This document shows, one piece after another, positions 10,833 to 19,817 of a stretch of DNA of 64,000 nt. The translations under genes were made by a program, and so were the position numbers. This DNA comes from Bog-159 sp963738375 (lineage in GTDB: Bacteria > Acidobacteriota > Terriglobia > Bryobacterales > Bryobacteraceae). The stretch's first letter is position 1; every line of letters begins with the position of its first letter. The notes beneath the pieces were generated by a model. The model ran no database searches. It saw only the letters and a program-made list of their open reading frames with translations, and had not been told where the DNA came from. The stretch spans positions 1,240,001 through 1,304,000 of the forward strand of contig CAVTWL010000004.1 of NCBI GenBank assembly GCA_963738375.1, written 5' to 3'.

Positions 10833-12365
10833 TTAACCCGCCAGGCGATTGGGCTGGATGATGCCGAGCGACACGCCGGTCATTAGCAGACCGATGCAGA
10901 CGATCAGGGCGGCGGAGACCACCGGGATGATTTTGAATGCCGGATGCGCGGCGGTCTTTTGGCTGTCGGGCAGGAAGTGCTTGGCGTAAAGCACCAGCAC
11001 GCCGATTCCCATCAAGACGACAGCGAGGCCAAGGCTGAACGAGAGCAGGAGCATGAGGCCGAGACCGACGCGGCCTAAGGCAACGGAACTCAGCAACAGG
11101 ACCAGGGCGGAGGGACAGGGAACGAGTCCGCCGCTGGCGCCGAGGGCGATCAGGCTGCCCAGGGTGATGTCGCCTTCAGGCACGTGCGTATGGGTGTGGG
11201 GACCGTGTTCGTGGCCGTGATCATGCGTATGGTCATGAGAATGACCGTGATCGTGGGCGTGGCCGTGATCGTGGTGATGGTGCGGGTGGCTGGCGTGGCG
11301 GAGGCGCTGGGCGCGCTTGTAAAGCATCACGCCGCCAATCCAGACGATGGAAAGGCCCGAGATGGCGCCGAGGACCGGGAAGATCTTTTCGGGAAGCACG
11401 TATTTGGATAGAAAGAGCGTGGTCAGGCCCAGCAGGAAGACACTAACGGTATGGGTAAAGGTGACCATGCCTCCCAGGAAGATGGCGTGCTTGAAGGTGC
11501 CGCGCGAGCCTACCAGATATGCCGCGACGATGGTTTTGCCGTGGCCGGGAGACAGCGCATGCATGGCGCCGAGTCCGAAGGCGGCGGCGATTCCCAGGAA
11601 CATCAAACCTAGGCCGATGTCGCCGCGGTGCAGGAGTCGCGAAAGGAAATCACCGCGGATTACAGTGCCGGGCGCGGAGGCCTGTGGAGGCACGGGCGAA
11701 GTGGCGATGGGAGCGGCCGGGGCGGGCTGAGATTGCGGCAGCGGGACGATGGCAGGCGGTTGCTCTTTCGTTACGGCGGGCGCGGCGGCGATCCATTGGA
11801 GGGATGCTTTTAGATCCTGCGGCGGCGCGACGGTGGGGTCGGCTGGGTAGGCGGTGAGCGCGTGGCTGCGATCGGTGGAATCCTGGCTGGCGCGTTCGAC
11901 GGTGGCGCCGGGACCGGCGGCGATGACGACTTCCTTCCAACCGGCGCGATCGGGGTAATTGCGATCTTCATACGTCAGCGCGCCACCGGCTAAAGGCAAC
12001 TTCAGAGAAGTGGTGAAGCGCATGACCGGCGATCCACCGGCGCCGGGCGCCATGGCGAGGGTGACGCCTTCAAAGCGCGGGGAAACCGAGCGTCCGTCAG
12101 ACGCGATATCGAGGTGGCGCAGCCATTCGCGCGCCTGGGCGGCGGCTTTGGCGTCGAGTTGGGCGCGCGGGCTATCCGCAGTCAGGCCCCACTCTTGCAG
12201 GATTTGGAAGCTGGGGATTTCGGCGAGGTCGAGAACGTAGGAGATGCGCGCGCCGTCGGCCGCCACTTCGATGCGAGCATAGTGGCTGACGCTGAAGTTT
12301 CCCATGGGATGAGCGCTTAGAATCGCGGCTATTACGAAAAAGAGCGGCCAGGAGCAAGGTTTCAT
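10833..12365 (-). CDS. NicO-family nickel/cobalt exporter with long N-terminal extracytoplasmic domain
   Basis: Predicted inner-membrane metal exporter (RcnA/NicO group), 510 aa. The N-terminus MKPCSWPLFFVIAAILSAHP is a signal sequence. A domain of about 220 aa outside the membrane precedes a proline/alanine-rich linker and the NicO permease. The permease shows GAMHALSPGHGKTIVAAYLVG, the signature HxxxxGHGK helix, then FTHTVSV and the second half GGLVPCPSALVLLLSS. Between the halves, at about residues 355-395, is a very histidine-rich loop (repeated DHGH and HDH units), typical of a metal-binding loop in this family. Nickel or cobalt is inferred from the family. It is convergent with the ADOP gene and divergent from the rpiB-deoC gene. 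Confidence 0.9.
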   Translation of the reverse strand: MKPCSWPLFFVIAAILSAHPMGNFSVSHYARIEVAADGARISYVLDLAEIPSFQILQEWGLTADSPRAQLDAKAAAQAREWLRHLDIASDGRSVSPRFEGVTLAMAPGAGGSPVMRFTTSLKLPLAGGALTYEDRNYPDRAGWKEVVIAAGPGATVERASQDSTDRSHALTAYPADPTVAPPQDLKASLQWIAAAPAVTKEQPPAIVPLPQSQPAPAAPIATSPVPPQASAPGTVIRGDFLSRLLHRGDIGLGLMFLGIAAAFGLGAMHALSPGHGKTIVAAYLVGSRGTFKHAIFLGGMVTFTHTVSVFLLGLTTLFLSKYVLPEKIFPVLGAISGLSIVWIGGVMLYKRAQRLRHASHPHHHHDHGHAHDHGHSHDHTHDHGHEHGPHTHTHVPEGDITLGSLIALGASGGLVPCPSALVLLLSSVALGRVGLGLMLLLSFSLGLAVVLMGIGVLVLYAKHFLPDSQKTAAHPAFKIIPVVSAALIVCIGLLMTGVSLGIIQPNRLAG

Positions 12366-12405
12366 TACAATAGGTCTTTACGAATTCTACGACGGTTTTG
12401 GATTT

Positions 12406-13731
12406 ATGCGCTGGGTGACTTCGGAAGACGTGCCGCGCAGCGGCGAGTTGCGGGTTCCGGCGGGGGCGATCTTCACGCCTTCGGCGCGGGAGTTGGCGGA
12501 AGCGCGCGCGGTCCGCATTATCGAATTGCGCGAAGGACAGGCCGCGCCAGCGACGCCTCCGGAGCGGATTGTGGCGGTTGGCGCGGATCATGGCGGATTC
12601 CGGTTGAAGGAAGCGTTGAAGCCCCTGCTGGCGGAGTTGGGCCTGGAGATTCGGGACATCGGGGTGTTCGACGAGAAGCCGGCGGATTATCCGGATATTG
12701 CGCAAAAGGTGGCGGAACTGGTGGCGCGCGGCGAAGCAAGGCGCGGGGTGATTGTCGACGGAGCGGGGATCGGGTCTTCGATTGCGGCCAACAAAGTATC
12801 GGGCATCCGCGCGGCTCTGTGCTACGACCGGGCTTCGGCCCGCAATAGCCGCGAACACAATAATGCGAACGTGCTGACGCTGGGGGCGCGACTGCTAACG
12901 GAAGGGCAGGCGGAGGACGTACTGCGCACGTGGCTGGAAACGCCTTTCGCGGGGGGGCGGCATACAGCGCGCGTGGACAAGATTACGCGCATCGAGCAGG
13001 AGTACGGGAAACAGGCTGCGGCGGCGCCGGCTCCGGGGCCGGGCGCGGCGGCCAAGCCCAGGCCGCGGGTGGAGGGGCCGATCGCGCCGCTGATCGACCA
13101 CACCATCCTGAAGCCGGAAGCGACGCGGGAAGATATCGTGAAGCTGTGCGGCGAGGCCCGGCAATACGGATTCGCCACGGTATGCATCAATCCGTATTGG
13201 GTGCCGCTGGCGGCGAGCGAGTTGAAGGGCACAGCGGTGAAGGTGTGTACGGTGGCCGGATTCCCGCTGGGCGCAACGTCGACGGAATCGAAAGTGGCGG
13301 AGTCGGCGGCGGCGCTGCGGGCGGGCGCGCAAGAGATCGATATGGTGATCAATGTCGGGGCGCTGCGTTCGGGCGACGCGGACGCCGTGAAGCTCGACAT
13401 CCAGGCAGTGGCACGCGTATGCCACGATGCCGGCGCGATCTTGAAGGTGATCCTGGAGACGGCGCTGCTGAACAACCAGCAGAAGGTCCTGGCGTGCCAA
13501 CTGGCGCAGGCGGCCGGAGCGGACTTTGTGAAGACATCGACCGGCTTCGGGCCGGCAGGCGCAACGGTGCAGGATATCGTGCTGATGCGCCACACCGTGG
13601 GGCCGAAGATGGGGGTGAAGGCGGCGGGCGGCATCCGGACGTTGGACGATTTCCTGGCGATGGTGGCGGCGGGCGCCAGCCGGGTGGGCGCGAGCGCCAG
13701 CGTCAAGATCGTGGAGGCGGCCGGACAGTGA
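12406..13731 (+). CDS. Fused RpiB-like isomerase and DeoC (deoxyribose-phosphate aldolase)
   Basis: Three-part protein of 441 aa. Residues 1-48 form a module (EDVPRSGELRVPAGAIFTP, then ARAVRI) not part of either enzyme. Residues about 52-190 are a RpiB/LacAB sugar-phosphate isomerase domain with VGADHGGFRLKEAL, IGSSIAANK, REHNNANVL and GGRHTARVDKI. The catalytic Cys of E. coli RpiB sits in ICGTGVG; here the motif reads VDGAGIG, so Asp replaces it. An Ala/Pro linker (about 200-222) leads to DeoC: IDHTILKPEAT, then ADFVKTSTGF with the Schiff-base Lys and GVKAAGGIRT. The second domain should cleave deoxyribose 5-phosphate to glyceraldehyde 3-phosphate and acetaldehyde. The stop overlaps the next start (GTGA). 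Confidence 0.92.
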   Translation: MRWVTSEDVPRSGELRVPAGAIFTPSARELAEARAVRIIELREGQAAPATPPERIVAVGADHGGFRLKEALKPLLAELGLEIRDIGVFDEKPADYPDIAQKVAELVARGEARRGVIVDGAGIGSSIAANKVSGIRAALCYDRASARNSREHNNANVLTLGARLLTEGQAEDVLRTWLETPFAGGRHTARVDKITRIEQEYGKQAAAAPAPGPGAAAKPRPRVEGPIAPLIDHTILKPEATREDIVKLCGEARQYGFATVCINPYWVPLAASELKGTAVKVCTVAGFPLGATSTESKVAESAAALRAGAQEIDMVINVGALRSGDADAVKLDIQAVARVCHDAGAILKVILETALLNNQQKVLACQLAQAAGADFVKTSTGFGPAGATVQDIVLMRHTVGPKMGVKAAGGIRTLDDFLAMVAAGASRVGASASVKIVEAAGQ

Positions 13732-15470
13732 GTACTACGCGCAAAGCGGTGCGATTCCGCGAGCGATCGGAACTGCTCGATTTCCTTTTGGAAGTGTCCA
13801 CGGTTACGTCGCAGACTCTGGACCTGGACGAACTGCTGGCCAATGTTTCGGAGATCGTGCAGCGGGTGATTCCGGGGGAACTGCTGGCCATCCTTTTATA
13901 CAGCGAGAAGAAACGGGAATTGCGCATCCGGTACGCCCGGGGTCATCGCGAAGAAGTCGTACACAACTGGTCGATTCCGTTGGGACAAGGCATCACGGGG
14001 ACGGCCGCGTTGACGCGCGAGCCGGTGCTGGCGGCGGATGTGCGCAACGATCCCCGCTATCTGAACGCGGTGGAGGCGGTGCGTACGGAACTGGCGGTGC
14101 CGATGATCGCGCGGCGCAAGCTGGTGGGCGTAATCGACATGCAATCGACGCGACCCAATGCTTATACCGATCAAGACAAGGCGCTGCTGCGGTTGATCGC
14201 GGCGCGGGTGGCGATTGCGATCGACAATGCGCGGCTTTACTGGCGGGTGGACCGTCAGAACCGCACACTGAAGGCGCTGGCGGCGATTTCGCAGGAGTTT
14301 TCGTCGATTCTGGATGTGAGCGAGTTACTGGAGAAAATCGCCAGCACGGTGCGCGGGCTGATCGATTACGACGCTTTCAATATTCTGCTGGTAGACGGCG
14401 AGCGCAAGGTGCTGAAGCACCGGTTTAGCATCCGTTACGACGAGCGCGTGGATCTGGACAATGTCCCGCTGGGCAAGGGGATTACGGGGGCGGCGGTGGA
14501 ACAGCGCGCGCCGGTGCGGGTACAGGATACCAACAAAGACCCGCGCTACATCGCGTCGCATCCGGGGATTCGGTCAGAGGTGGCGATTCCGCTGATGACC
14601 CTGGATCGCGTTTCAGGCGTAATGGATCTGGAAAGCGAGCGGGTAGGCTACTTCACCGACGATCATGTGCGCATGCTGATGCTGCTGGCGCCGCAAATTG
14701 CGAGTTCGGTGGAGAATGCGCGGCTGTATGAAGAAGTGGCGATTCGCGAGCGCCGGATGGAAGAAGATCTGCAGGCGGCGCGGGATTTGCAAAGCGTGAT
14801 GCTGCCGACCGGCGACCCTGGGATCGAAGGTCTGGTCGTCGCGGCGGGACTGCGGCCCGCGCGGGGGATCAGCGGGGACATCTACGACTTTTTCGAATCG
14901 CAGGACCATCGCGCGGTGGTGGCTTTCGGGGATGTGAGCGGCAAGGGTGCGGCGGCGGCGTTGTACGGTGCGCTGGTGGGCGGTCTGCTGCGGACGCTCG
15001 CGCCACGGCGCAGCGATCCGCGGGAAATCATGCGCGCGCTGAACGAAGCTTTGGTGGAACGCAAAGTGGAAGCGCGCTACGTGACGCTGCTGGTGATGCT
15101 ATGGAGTCCGGGAATCCGGCAGTTCGTGATGGCTAATGCAGGCAGCAACCCGCCGCTGGTGTGCCGCAACCGGGAAATCCTGAAGCCCAAGGTGGAAGGG
15201 GTGCCATTGGGGCTTTTGGACGAGCGCGAATACGAAGAAGTGGTTTTCCAGGCGCACCGGGGCGATACGTTGGTGCTTTATTCGGACGGAGTGACGGATC
15301 ACCTGAGTCCTGACGGACACGATTACGGGCGCACGCGGCTCTCGCACGTGGTGAAGAGCATGTGCGACGAATCGCCGGAAGCGATTGTGAAGGAAGTGCT
15401 GGCGGATCTGGACCGGTTCAATACCACGCCATTCGACGATCAGACAGTGCTGGTGCTGAAGGTTAAGTAA
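13728..15470 (+). CDS. GAF-GAF-PP2C (SpoIIE/RsbU-type) serine phosphatase
   Basis: Cytosolic signalling phosphatase of 580 aa. The start is the GTG overlapping the previous stop, because the open frame upstream is antisense-like noise inside deoC. A first GAF domain covers about residues 25-165 (LGQGITGTAALTREPV) and a second about 190-335 (LGKGITGAAVEQRAPV). A short coiled linker (REREERRMEED-like) is followed by a PPM/SpoIIE domain. The latter shows RPARGISGDIYDFF, GDVSGKGAAAALYGAL, ANAGSNPPLV and LYSDGVTDHLSPDG, which supply the metal-binding aspartates. Such enzymes usually dephosphorylate anti-anti-sigma factors, but no partner is encoded nearby. The GAF ligand is unknown. Confidence 0.95.
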   Translation: MSTTRKAVRFRERSELLDFLLEVSTVTSQTLDLDELLANVSEIVQRVIPGELLAILLYSEKKRELRIRYARGHREEVVHNWSIPLGQGITGTAALTREPVLAADVRNDPRYLNAVEAVRTELAVPMIARRKLVGVIDMQSTRPNAYTDQDKALLRLIAARVAIAIDNARLYWRVDRQNRTLKALAAISQEFSSILDVSELLEKIASTVRGLIDYDAFNILLVDGERKVLKHRFSIRYDERVDLDNVPLGKGITGAAVEQRAPVRVQDTNKDPRYIASHPGIRSEVAIPLMTLDRVSGVMDLESERVGYFTDDHVRMLMLLAPQIASSVENARLYEEVAIRERRMEEDLQAARDLQSVMLPTGDPGIEGLVVAAGLRPARGISGDIYDFFESQDHRAVVAFGDVSGKGAAAALYGALVGGLLRTLAPRRSDPREIMRALNEALVERKVEARYVTLLVMLWSPGIRQFVMANAGSNPPLVCRNREILKPKVEGVPLGLLDEREYEEVVFQAHRGDTLVLYSDGVTDHLSPDGHDYGRTRLSHVVKSMCDESPEAIVKEVLADLDRFNTTPFDDQTVLVLKVK

Positions 15471-16710
15471 TTGTTTCATTACTCCCAACAAGATCTTTAT
15501 TGCGAAGACGTGGCGCTGGCGGATATCGCGCGGGAGGCAGGCACGCCCGCCTACGTGTATTCGAGCGCGGCGATTCTGGGGAATTACCGGGCTTACGACG
15601 AAGCTTTGGCCGGGTTGCCGCACACCGTTTGTTATGCAGTGAAGGCGAATTCGACACTGGCGGTCCTGGCGCTGCTGGCCAAGGCGGGGGCGGGATTCGA
15701 TATCGTATCGGGGGGGGAGTTATACCGCGTGTTGCAGGCGGGCGGCGATGCGGCGCGGGTGGTATTTTCGGGCGTGGGCAAGACGGCGGCGGAAGTGGAT
15801 TACGCGCTCGGCGCGGGGATTCGCATGTTCAATTGCGAATCGGAAGCGGAGCTGGGGTTGATCGATGCGCTGGCGGCGCGGCGCGGGTTGAAGGCGAGCT
15901 TCTCGATTCGCGTGAATCCGGACGTGGATGCTGCGACGCATCCCTACATTTCGACGGGATTGCGGGAGCACAAATTCGGCATCGATATGGCGGATGCGGA
16001 GGGGGTTTACGAACGCGCGCGGGGCCTCGAAAATATGACGGCGCAGGGCGTGAGCTGCCATATCGGATCGCAGTTGATGGATATGAAGCCGCTGCTGGAA
16101 GCGATCGACCGGCTGCTGGGATTAGTGGAGCGGCTGCGGGGACGGGGCTTTGAGATCGGGAATCTCGACCTGGGCGGCGGCTTGGGGGTGGCGTATCAGG
16201 CCCATGAGCGGTCTCCGCAAATTCGGGAATTCATCGAGCAGGTGCGCGGGAAAGTAGCGGGGCGCGGGTTGCATGTGGCAGTCGAGCCGGGGCGCTCGAT
16301 CGTGGGTCCGGCGGGCGTGCTGTTGACACGCGTGCTGTATCGAAAATATAGCGCGGGCAAGGATTTCGTGATCGTGGATGCGGCCATGAACGATCTGATT
16401 CGTCCGGCGTTTGTACCGTTCGCACCACGAGATCCTGCCGCTGCGGAAGAGCGGGCGTCCGGAGATTGTGGCGGACGTAGTGGGTCCGGTGTGCGAGACG
16501 GGCGATTTTCTAGCGCGGGAACGCAAGATGGCGAATGCCGCGCCGGGCGATTACCTGGCGGTGGAGACGGCGGGGGCGTACGGGTTTGTGCAGGCGTCGA
16601 ATTACAATTCGCGTCCGCGGCCGCCGGAGGTTCTGGTAGAGGGCAGCACGTTCCGGGTGATTCGCGAGCGAGAGACATACGCGGACCTGGTGCGGGGAGA
16701 GACGGTGTGA
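15471..16710 (+). CDS. lysA: Diaminopimelate decarboxylase, one frameshift near 16411
   Basis: PLP enzyme of the last step of lysine synthesis (meso-diaminopimelate to lysine), about 412 aa after repair. The TTG start directly follows the upstream TAA and gives MFHYSQQDLYCEDVALADIA, the standard LysA beginning. CYAVKANSTLAVL contains the PLP-binding Lys; GLREHKFGID, the glycine loop LDLGGGLGV and VEPGRSIVGPAGVL are present. After VDAAMNDLIRPA the frame breaks: cgtccggcgtttgtaccg should lack one t of the run at 16410-16412. The protein then resumes as LYRSHHEILPL, then DVVGPVCETGDFLA with the active-site Cys of the second subunit face, and ends at 16710. One homopolymer indel points to sequence error. 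Confidence 0.93.
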
Positions 16711-17390
16711 AGCGCGCGGCGGTGGCGCTGGCGCTGGCGGCGCAAGCCGCGATGGCGCACGAGACCATCACCACGAAGCTGCTGTGGACGCAGGAAATCT
16801 GCCGGATCGTGAACCGGCATTGCGTGAGCTGCCATCGGGACGGGGGGACGGCAATGTCGCTCGCGAATTACGACGATGCGCGGCCGTGGGCGAAGGCGAT
16901 TCGCGACGAAGTGCTTTCGCGGCGGATGCCGCCGTGGGGTCCGGTGAAGGGAGTGGGCGAGTTTCGCGACGATCCCAGTCTTTCGCAGGTTGAGATTGAC
17001 ATGATTGTGAATTGGGTGGAGGGCGGGGCGCCCAAGGGGGACGATGTCTTTTTGCCGGCCGCGCCGAAGGCGGCGGCGACCGCGGAAAAGAAGCCGGCGG
17101 GGCACGAGTTCACGGTGACGAGCGCCGGCGCGGTTGCCCTGCCGGCGGAGATGAAGATTGCCGGTTTGCGGCCGGTGCAGGTTGTGGCGGGCGAGTCGCT
17201 GGAGGTGACGGCGTACAAGCCCGATGGGGCGGTGGAGCGGCTGATCTGGATTCGGGATTGGCGGCAGGGGTGGGCGCGGACGTTTTATTTCGCGCGTCCC
17301 GTGCACTTACCGGCGGGGACGAAGGTGGCGGCGTATTCGGGGAAGCGGGCGGAGGCGGCGCTGGTGATTTCGGGCGGGCCGCAAAATTAA
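16707..17390 (+). CDS. Secreted single-haem cytochrome c-like protein
   Basis: Probable exported haem protein of 227 aa. The GTG start overlaps the lysA stop (GTGTGA) and gives VKRAAVALALAAQAAMAHE, a signal peptide cleaved after AMA. A haem-c site CVSCH lies at about residue 38, with RRMPPWGP at about 70-78 as the likely distal methionine ligand. The rest (LSQVEIDMIVNWVEGGAPKGD) matches the small cytochrome domains common in secreted proteins of Acidobacteria and Planctomycetes. The C-terminal 90 residues have no motif I recognise. No electron donor or acceptor is encoded nearby. Because lysA is frameshifted, a long uninterrupted frame seems to fuse the two genes; I treat them as separate. 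Confidence 0.8.
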   Translation: MKRAAVALALAAQAAMAHETITTKLLWTQEICRIVNRHCVSCHRDGGTAMSLANYDDARPWAKAIRDEVLSRRMPPWGPVKGVGEFRDDPSLSQVEIDMIVNWVEGGAPKGDDVFLPAAPKAAATAEKKPAGHEFTVTSAGAVALPAEMKIAGLRPVQVVAGESLEVTAYKPDGAVERLIWIRDWRQGWARTFYFARPVHLPAGTKVAAYSGKRAEAALVISGGPQN

Positions 17391-17409
17391 CGATTCTGCT
17401 ACAATTCTC

Positions 17410-18141
17410 GTGGATCGGAGCTTGGTGCGGTTCATTGCAGTTACGCTGGCCGTGCCGCTGTGCCTGGCGAGCGTTATCGTCGAGCGGCCCGATCATGCGT
17501 CCCCGGCTATTGTGATCGGTTTCGTGGGCGGCATGGTCGGGCATCAGAATCTTGCGCACTCCGAAGTGCAATTGGCAGCGCGATTGAGAGGCGATTCGCG
17601 GCCGGCACTGCAGGTTCGCCTTTACGAGAATCGCCGGAGCGGGGAGGCGTTGCGGGAAGTGTTACGCCTGCTGGATACCGATCACGATGGGACGCTGTCG
17701 GCTCAAGAAAAAGCAGGCGCGCGCATCGCTATTTACGGGCACAGTTGGGGCGCTTCCCAGACCGTGGCGCTGGCACGGGCGCTCGAAAAGGCCGGGATTC
17801 CGGTGATGCTGACGGTGCAGGTGGACAGCATCGCGAAGCCGGGGCAGAACGACCGCTCGATCCCCTCCAATGTGGCGCAGGCGGTGAATTTTTACCAGCG
17901 CGGCGGGTGGCTGCGCGGGCGGCCGCTGATCCGGGCGGCGGATGCATCGCGCACGCGGATCCTGGGAAATTTCGAATTGGATTACAGGATCAGCCCGGTG
18001 AGCTGCGCGGGATATCCATGGTATGCGCGGGCGTTTATGCGACCTCACATCGAGATCGAGTCGGACCCTCGCGTGTGGCGGGAGGTCGAATCGCTCATCC
18101 GCGCGAGGTTGGACACCGGGCCGGTCATACTTCCAAAATGA
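17410..18141 (+). CDS. Secreted alpha/beta-hydrolase-like protein with EF-hand-like loop
   Basis: Unrecognised protein of 243 aa with a GTG start and an N-terminal hydrophobic signal (VRFIAVTLAVPLCLASV). IAIYGHSWGASQTVALA at about 110-126 is a nucleophile-elbow motif (G-H-S-W-G) of alpha/beta hydrolases. Shortly before it, at about 90-102, DTDHDGTLSAQEK matches an EF-hand calcium loop (D-x-D-x-D-G-x-L-x-x-x-E). QVDSIAKPGQND at about 145 could carry the acidic residue. The last residues overlap the convergent RNase J gene by 17 bp. Substrate unknown; lipase, esterase or a non-catalytic relative are all possible. Confidence 0.7.
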   Translation: MDRSLVRFIAVTLAVPLCLASVIVERPDHASPAIVIGFVGGMVGHQNLAHSEVQLAARLRGDSRPALQVRLYENRRSGEALREVLRLLDTDHDGTLSAQEKAGARIAIYGHSWGASQTVALARALEKAGIPVMLTVQVDSIAKPGQNDRSIPSNVAQAVNFYQRGGWLRGRPLIRAADASRTRILGNFELDYRISPVSCAGYPWYARAFMRPHIEIESDPRVWREVESLIRARLDTGPVILPK

Positions 18142-19813
18142 CAGGCATGATGAGCGGGCGGCGGGACGTCTCCTTGACGATGTAGCGCTTCAGATCGGCC
18201 CGGATTTTTTCCTTGATGACACCCCAGTCTGTTTTCTCTTCGCGGTTGGAGGCTTCCAGGGTCTTGGCGACGACCTGGCGGGCTTGCTGCATGAAGTCGG
18301 AGCCGTCTTCGGCAAGGGCGAAGCCGCGGCTGACGATTTCGGGCAGGCTTTCCATGCGGCCGGTCTGGCGGTTGATGGCGATGATGGGCAGAACGATGCC
18401 GTCCTCCGAAAGGTGCCGGCGGTCACGGATGACCATTTCTTCTACCACGTCGTCCACCGACCCGGAATCGATGCAGACGCGGCCGGCGGCGACTTTGCCG
18501 GCTTTGCGGGCGCCGTGATGGTCGATTTCGAGAATGTCTCCCGATTCCATGATGAAGGTGTCTTCGAGACCGGAGGCGCGGAGGTGCTCGGCCAAGCGGG
18601 CATGCTTGGTCAACTGCCGGTATTCTCCGTGGATGGGCATGAAGTAGCGGGGGCGGACCAGGTTGAGCACCAGCTTCATTTCTTCCATGCTGGCGTGTCC
18701 CGAGACATGCAGCGGCGGATTCATGTTGCCATACATCACGTCGGCGCCGCGGCGCGCCATGTGGTCGATCATGCGGAAAATGCCCTTCTCGTTGCCGGGG
18801 ATGATGCGGGCGCTGAGCACCACGGTGTCGCCCTCCTCCACGGAGATGTGCTTGTGGTTATCCACAGCCACGCGGGATAGGGCCGACATGGGCTCGCCTT
18901 GGGTTCCGGAGATGAGGCAGGTGACTTTGTGCGGCGGGGCGCTCATGGCGTCCTGCGGCCGGATGAGGACGCCGTCCGGGATATCGAGCAGGCCGAGCGA
19001 GTGGGCGATTTCGCTGACGGACGTCATACTGCGTCCGACAAGTGCCACCTTGCGGCCGAACTGGGCGGAGAGGTCAAGCACGAGCTGGATGCGGTGGATG
19101 GAAGAACTGAAACACGAGATCAGCAGGCGGCGCTGGGCGTGGCTGAAAATGTCTTCCATGCGCGGCTGTACGGCCCGTTCCGATTCGGTATACCCGGGAC
19201 GGTCGGCGTTGGTCGAATCGGATAGCAGCAGGAGAACGCCACGCTTGCCATACTCAGCGAGGGTATGGAGATCGAAGAGCTCGTTGTCGGTGGGGGTGGG
19301 ATCGACCTTGTAGTCACCAGTGTGGATGATGACGCCGAGGGGAGTGGTGATGGCGAAGGCGAGGGCGCTGACGATGGAGTGGGTAACGTGGATGAATTCG
19401 ATTTTGAAAGGGCCGATCTCGATTATTTGCTTAGGTTTGATGGTGATCAGCTCAGGTTCTTCCTCAAGCTCATACTCTTCCAGGCGACGTTCCACCAGGG
19501 CTAAGGTGAAGGCAGTGCCGTAGACCGGGACGCGGATTTCGGTGAGGAAATAGGGGACGGCGCCGATGTGGTCCTCATGGCCGTGAGTGAGGAGGAGGGC
19601 TTTAATCTGGGACTGGTTTTCCTTGAGGAAGGTGAGGTCGGGCATGACCAGATCGACGCCCAGGAGCTCATCTTCGGGGAACATCATTCCGGCATCGACG
19701 ATGATCATTTCGTCGCCGTAGCGGATGGCGGTCATGTTCATGCCGAACTCGCCCAGTCCGCCGAGGGGGATTACTTGTAACTTTTTTTCAGACATTCCGT
19801 TTTGAGATTTCAT
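18125..19813 (-). CDS. rnj: Ribonuclease J
   Basis: Metallo-beta-lactamase/beta-CASP ribonuclease of 562 aa (556 from the second ATG), acting in mRNA decay and rRNA maturation. LTHGHEDHIGAVPYFL carries the zinc ligands HxHxDH. HTGDYKVDPTP and LLSDSTNADRPG are the next metal motifs. SGTQGEPMSALSRVA and SGHASMEEMKL belong to the beta-CASP part, then PIHGEYRQLTKHA, and a C-terminal domain of about 120 aa completes the usual length. Two starts are possible: ATG at 19813 (MKSQNG) and ATG at 19795 (MSEKKLQVIPLGG). The second matches the usual N-terminus, but AAGGAA lies directly before the first, so the choice is open. Confidence 0.96.
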   Translation of the reverse strand: MKSQNGMSEKKLQVIPLGGLGEFGMNMTAIRYGDEMIIVDAGMMFPEDELLGVDLVMPDLTFLKENQSQIKALLLTHGHEDHIGAVPYFLTEIRVPVYGTAFTLALVERRLEEYELEEEPELITIKPKQIIEIGPFKIEFIHVTHSIVSALAFAITTPLGVIIHTGDYKVDPTPTDNELFDLHTLAEYGKRGVLLLLSDSTNADRPGYTESERAVQPRMEDIFSHAQRRLLISCFSSSIHRIQLVLDLSAQFGRKVALVGRSMTSVSEIAHSLGLLDIPDGVLIRPQDAMSAPPHKVTCLISGTQGEPMSALSRVAVDNHKHISVEEGDTVVLSARIIPGNEKGIFRMIDHMARRGADVMYGNMNPPLHVSGHASMEEMKLVLNLVRPRYFMPIHGEYRQLTKHARLAEHLRASGLEDTFIMESGDILEIDHHGARKAGKVAAGRVCIDSGSVDDVVEEMVIRDRRHLSEDGIVLPIIAINRQTGRMESLPEIVSRGFALAEDGSDFMQQARQVVAKTLEASNREEKTDWGVIKEKIRADLKRYIVKETSRRPLIMPVILEV

Positions 19814-19817
19814 TTCC

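Noticed and set aside
12930..13727. N-terminal extension of the phosphatase frame through deoC
   Set aside because: It reads Gly/Arg-rich noise in another frame of the aldolase. The first real domain begins after the GTG at 13728, which overlaps the previous stop.
15471..17390. A single 639-codon LysA-cytochrome fusion
   Set aside because: The continuity comes from the one-base indel in lysA. The correct LysA C-terminus lies in the next frame and the cytochrome has its own GTG and signal peptide.
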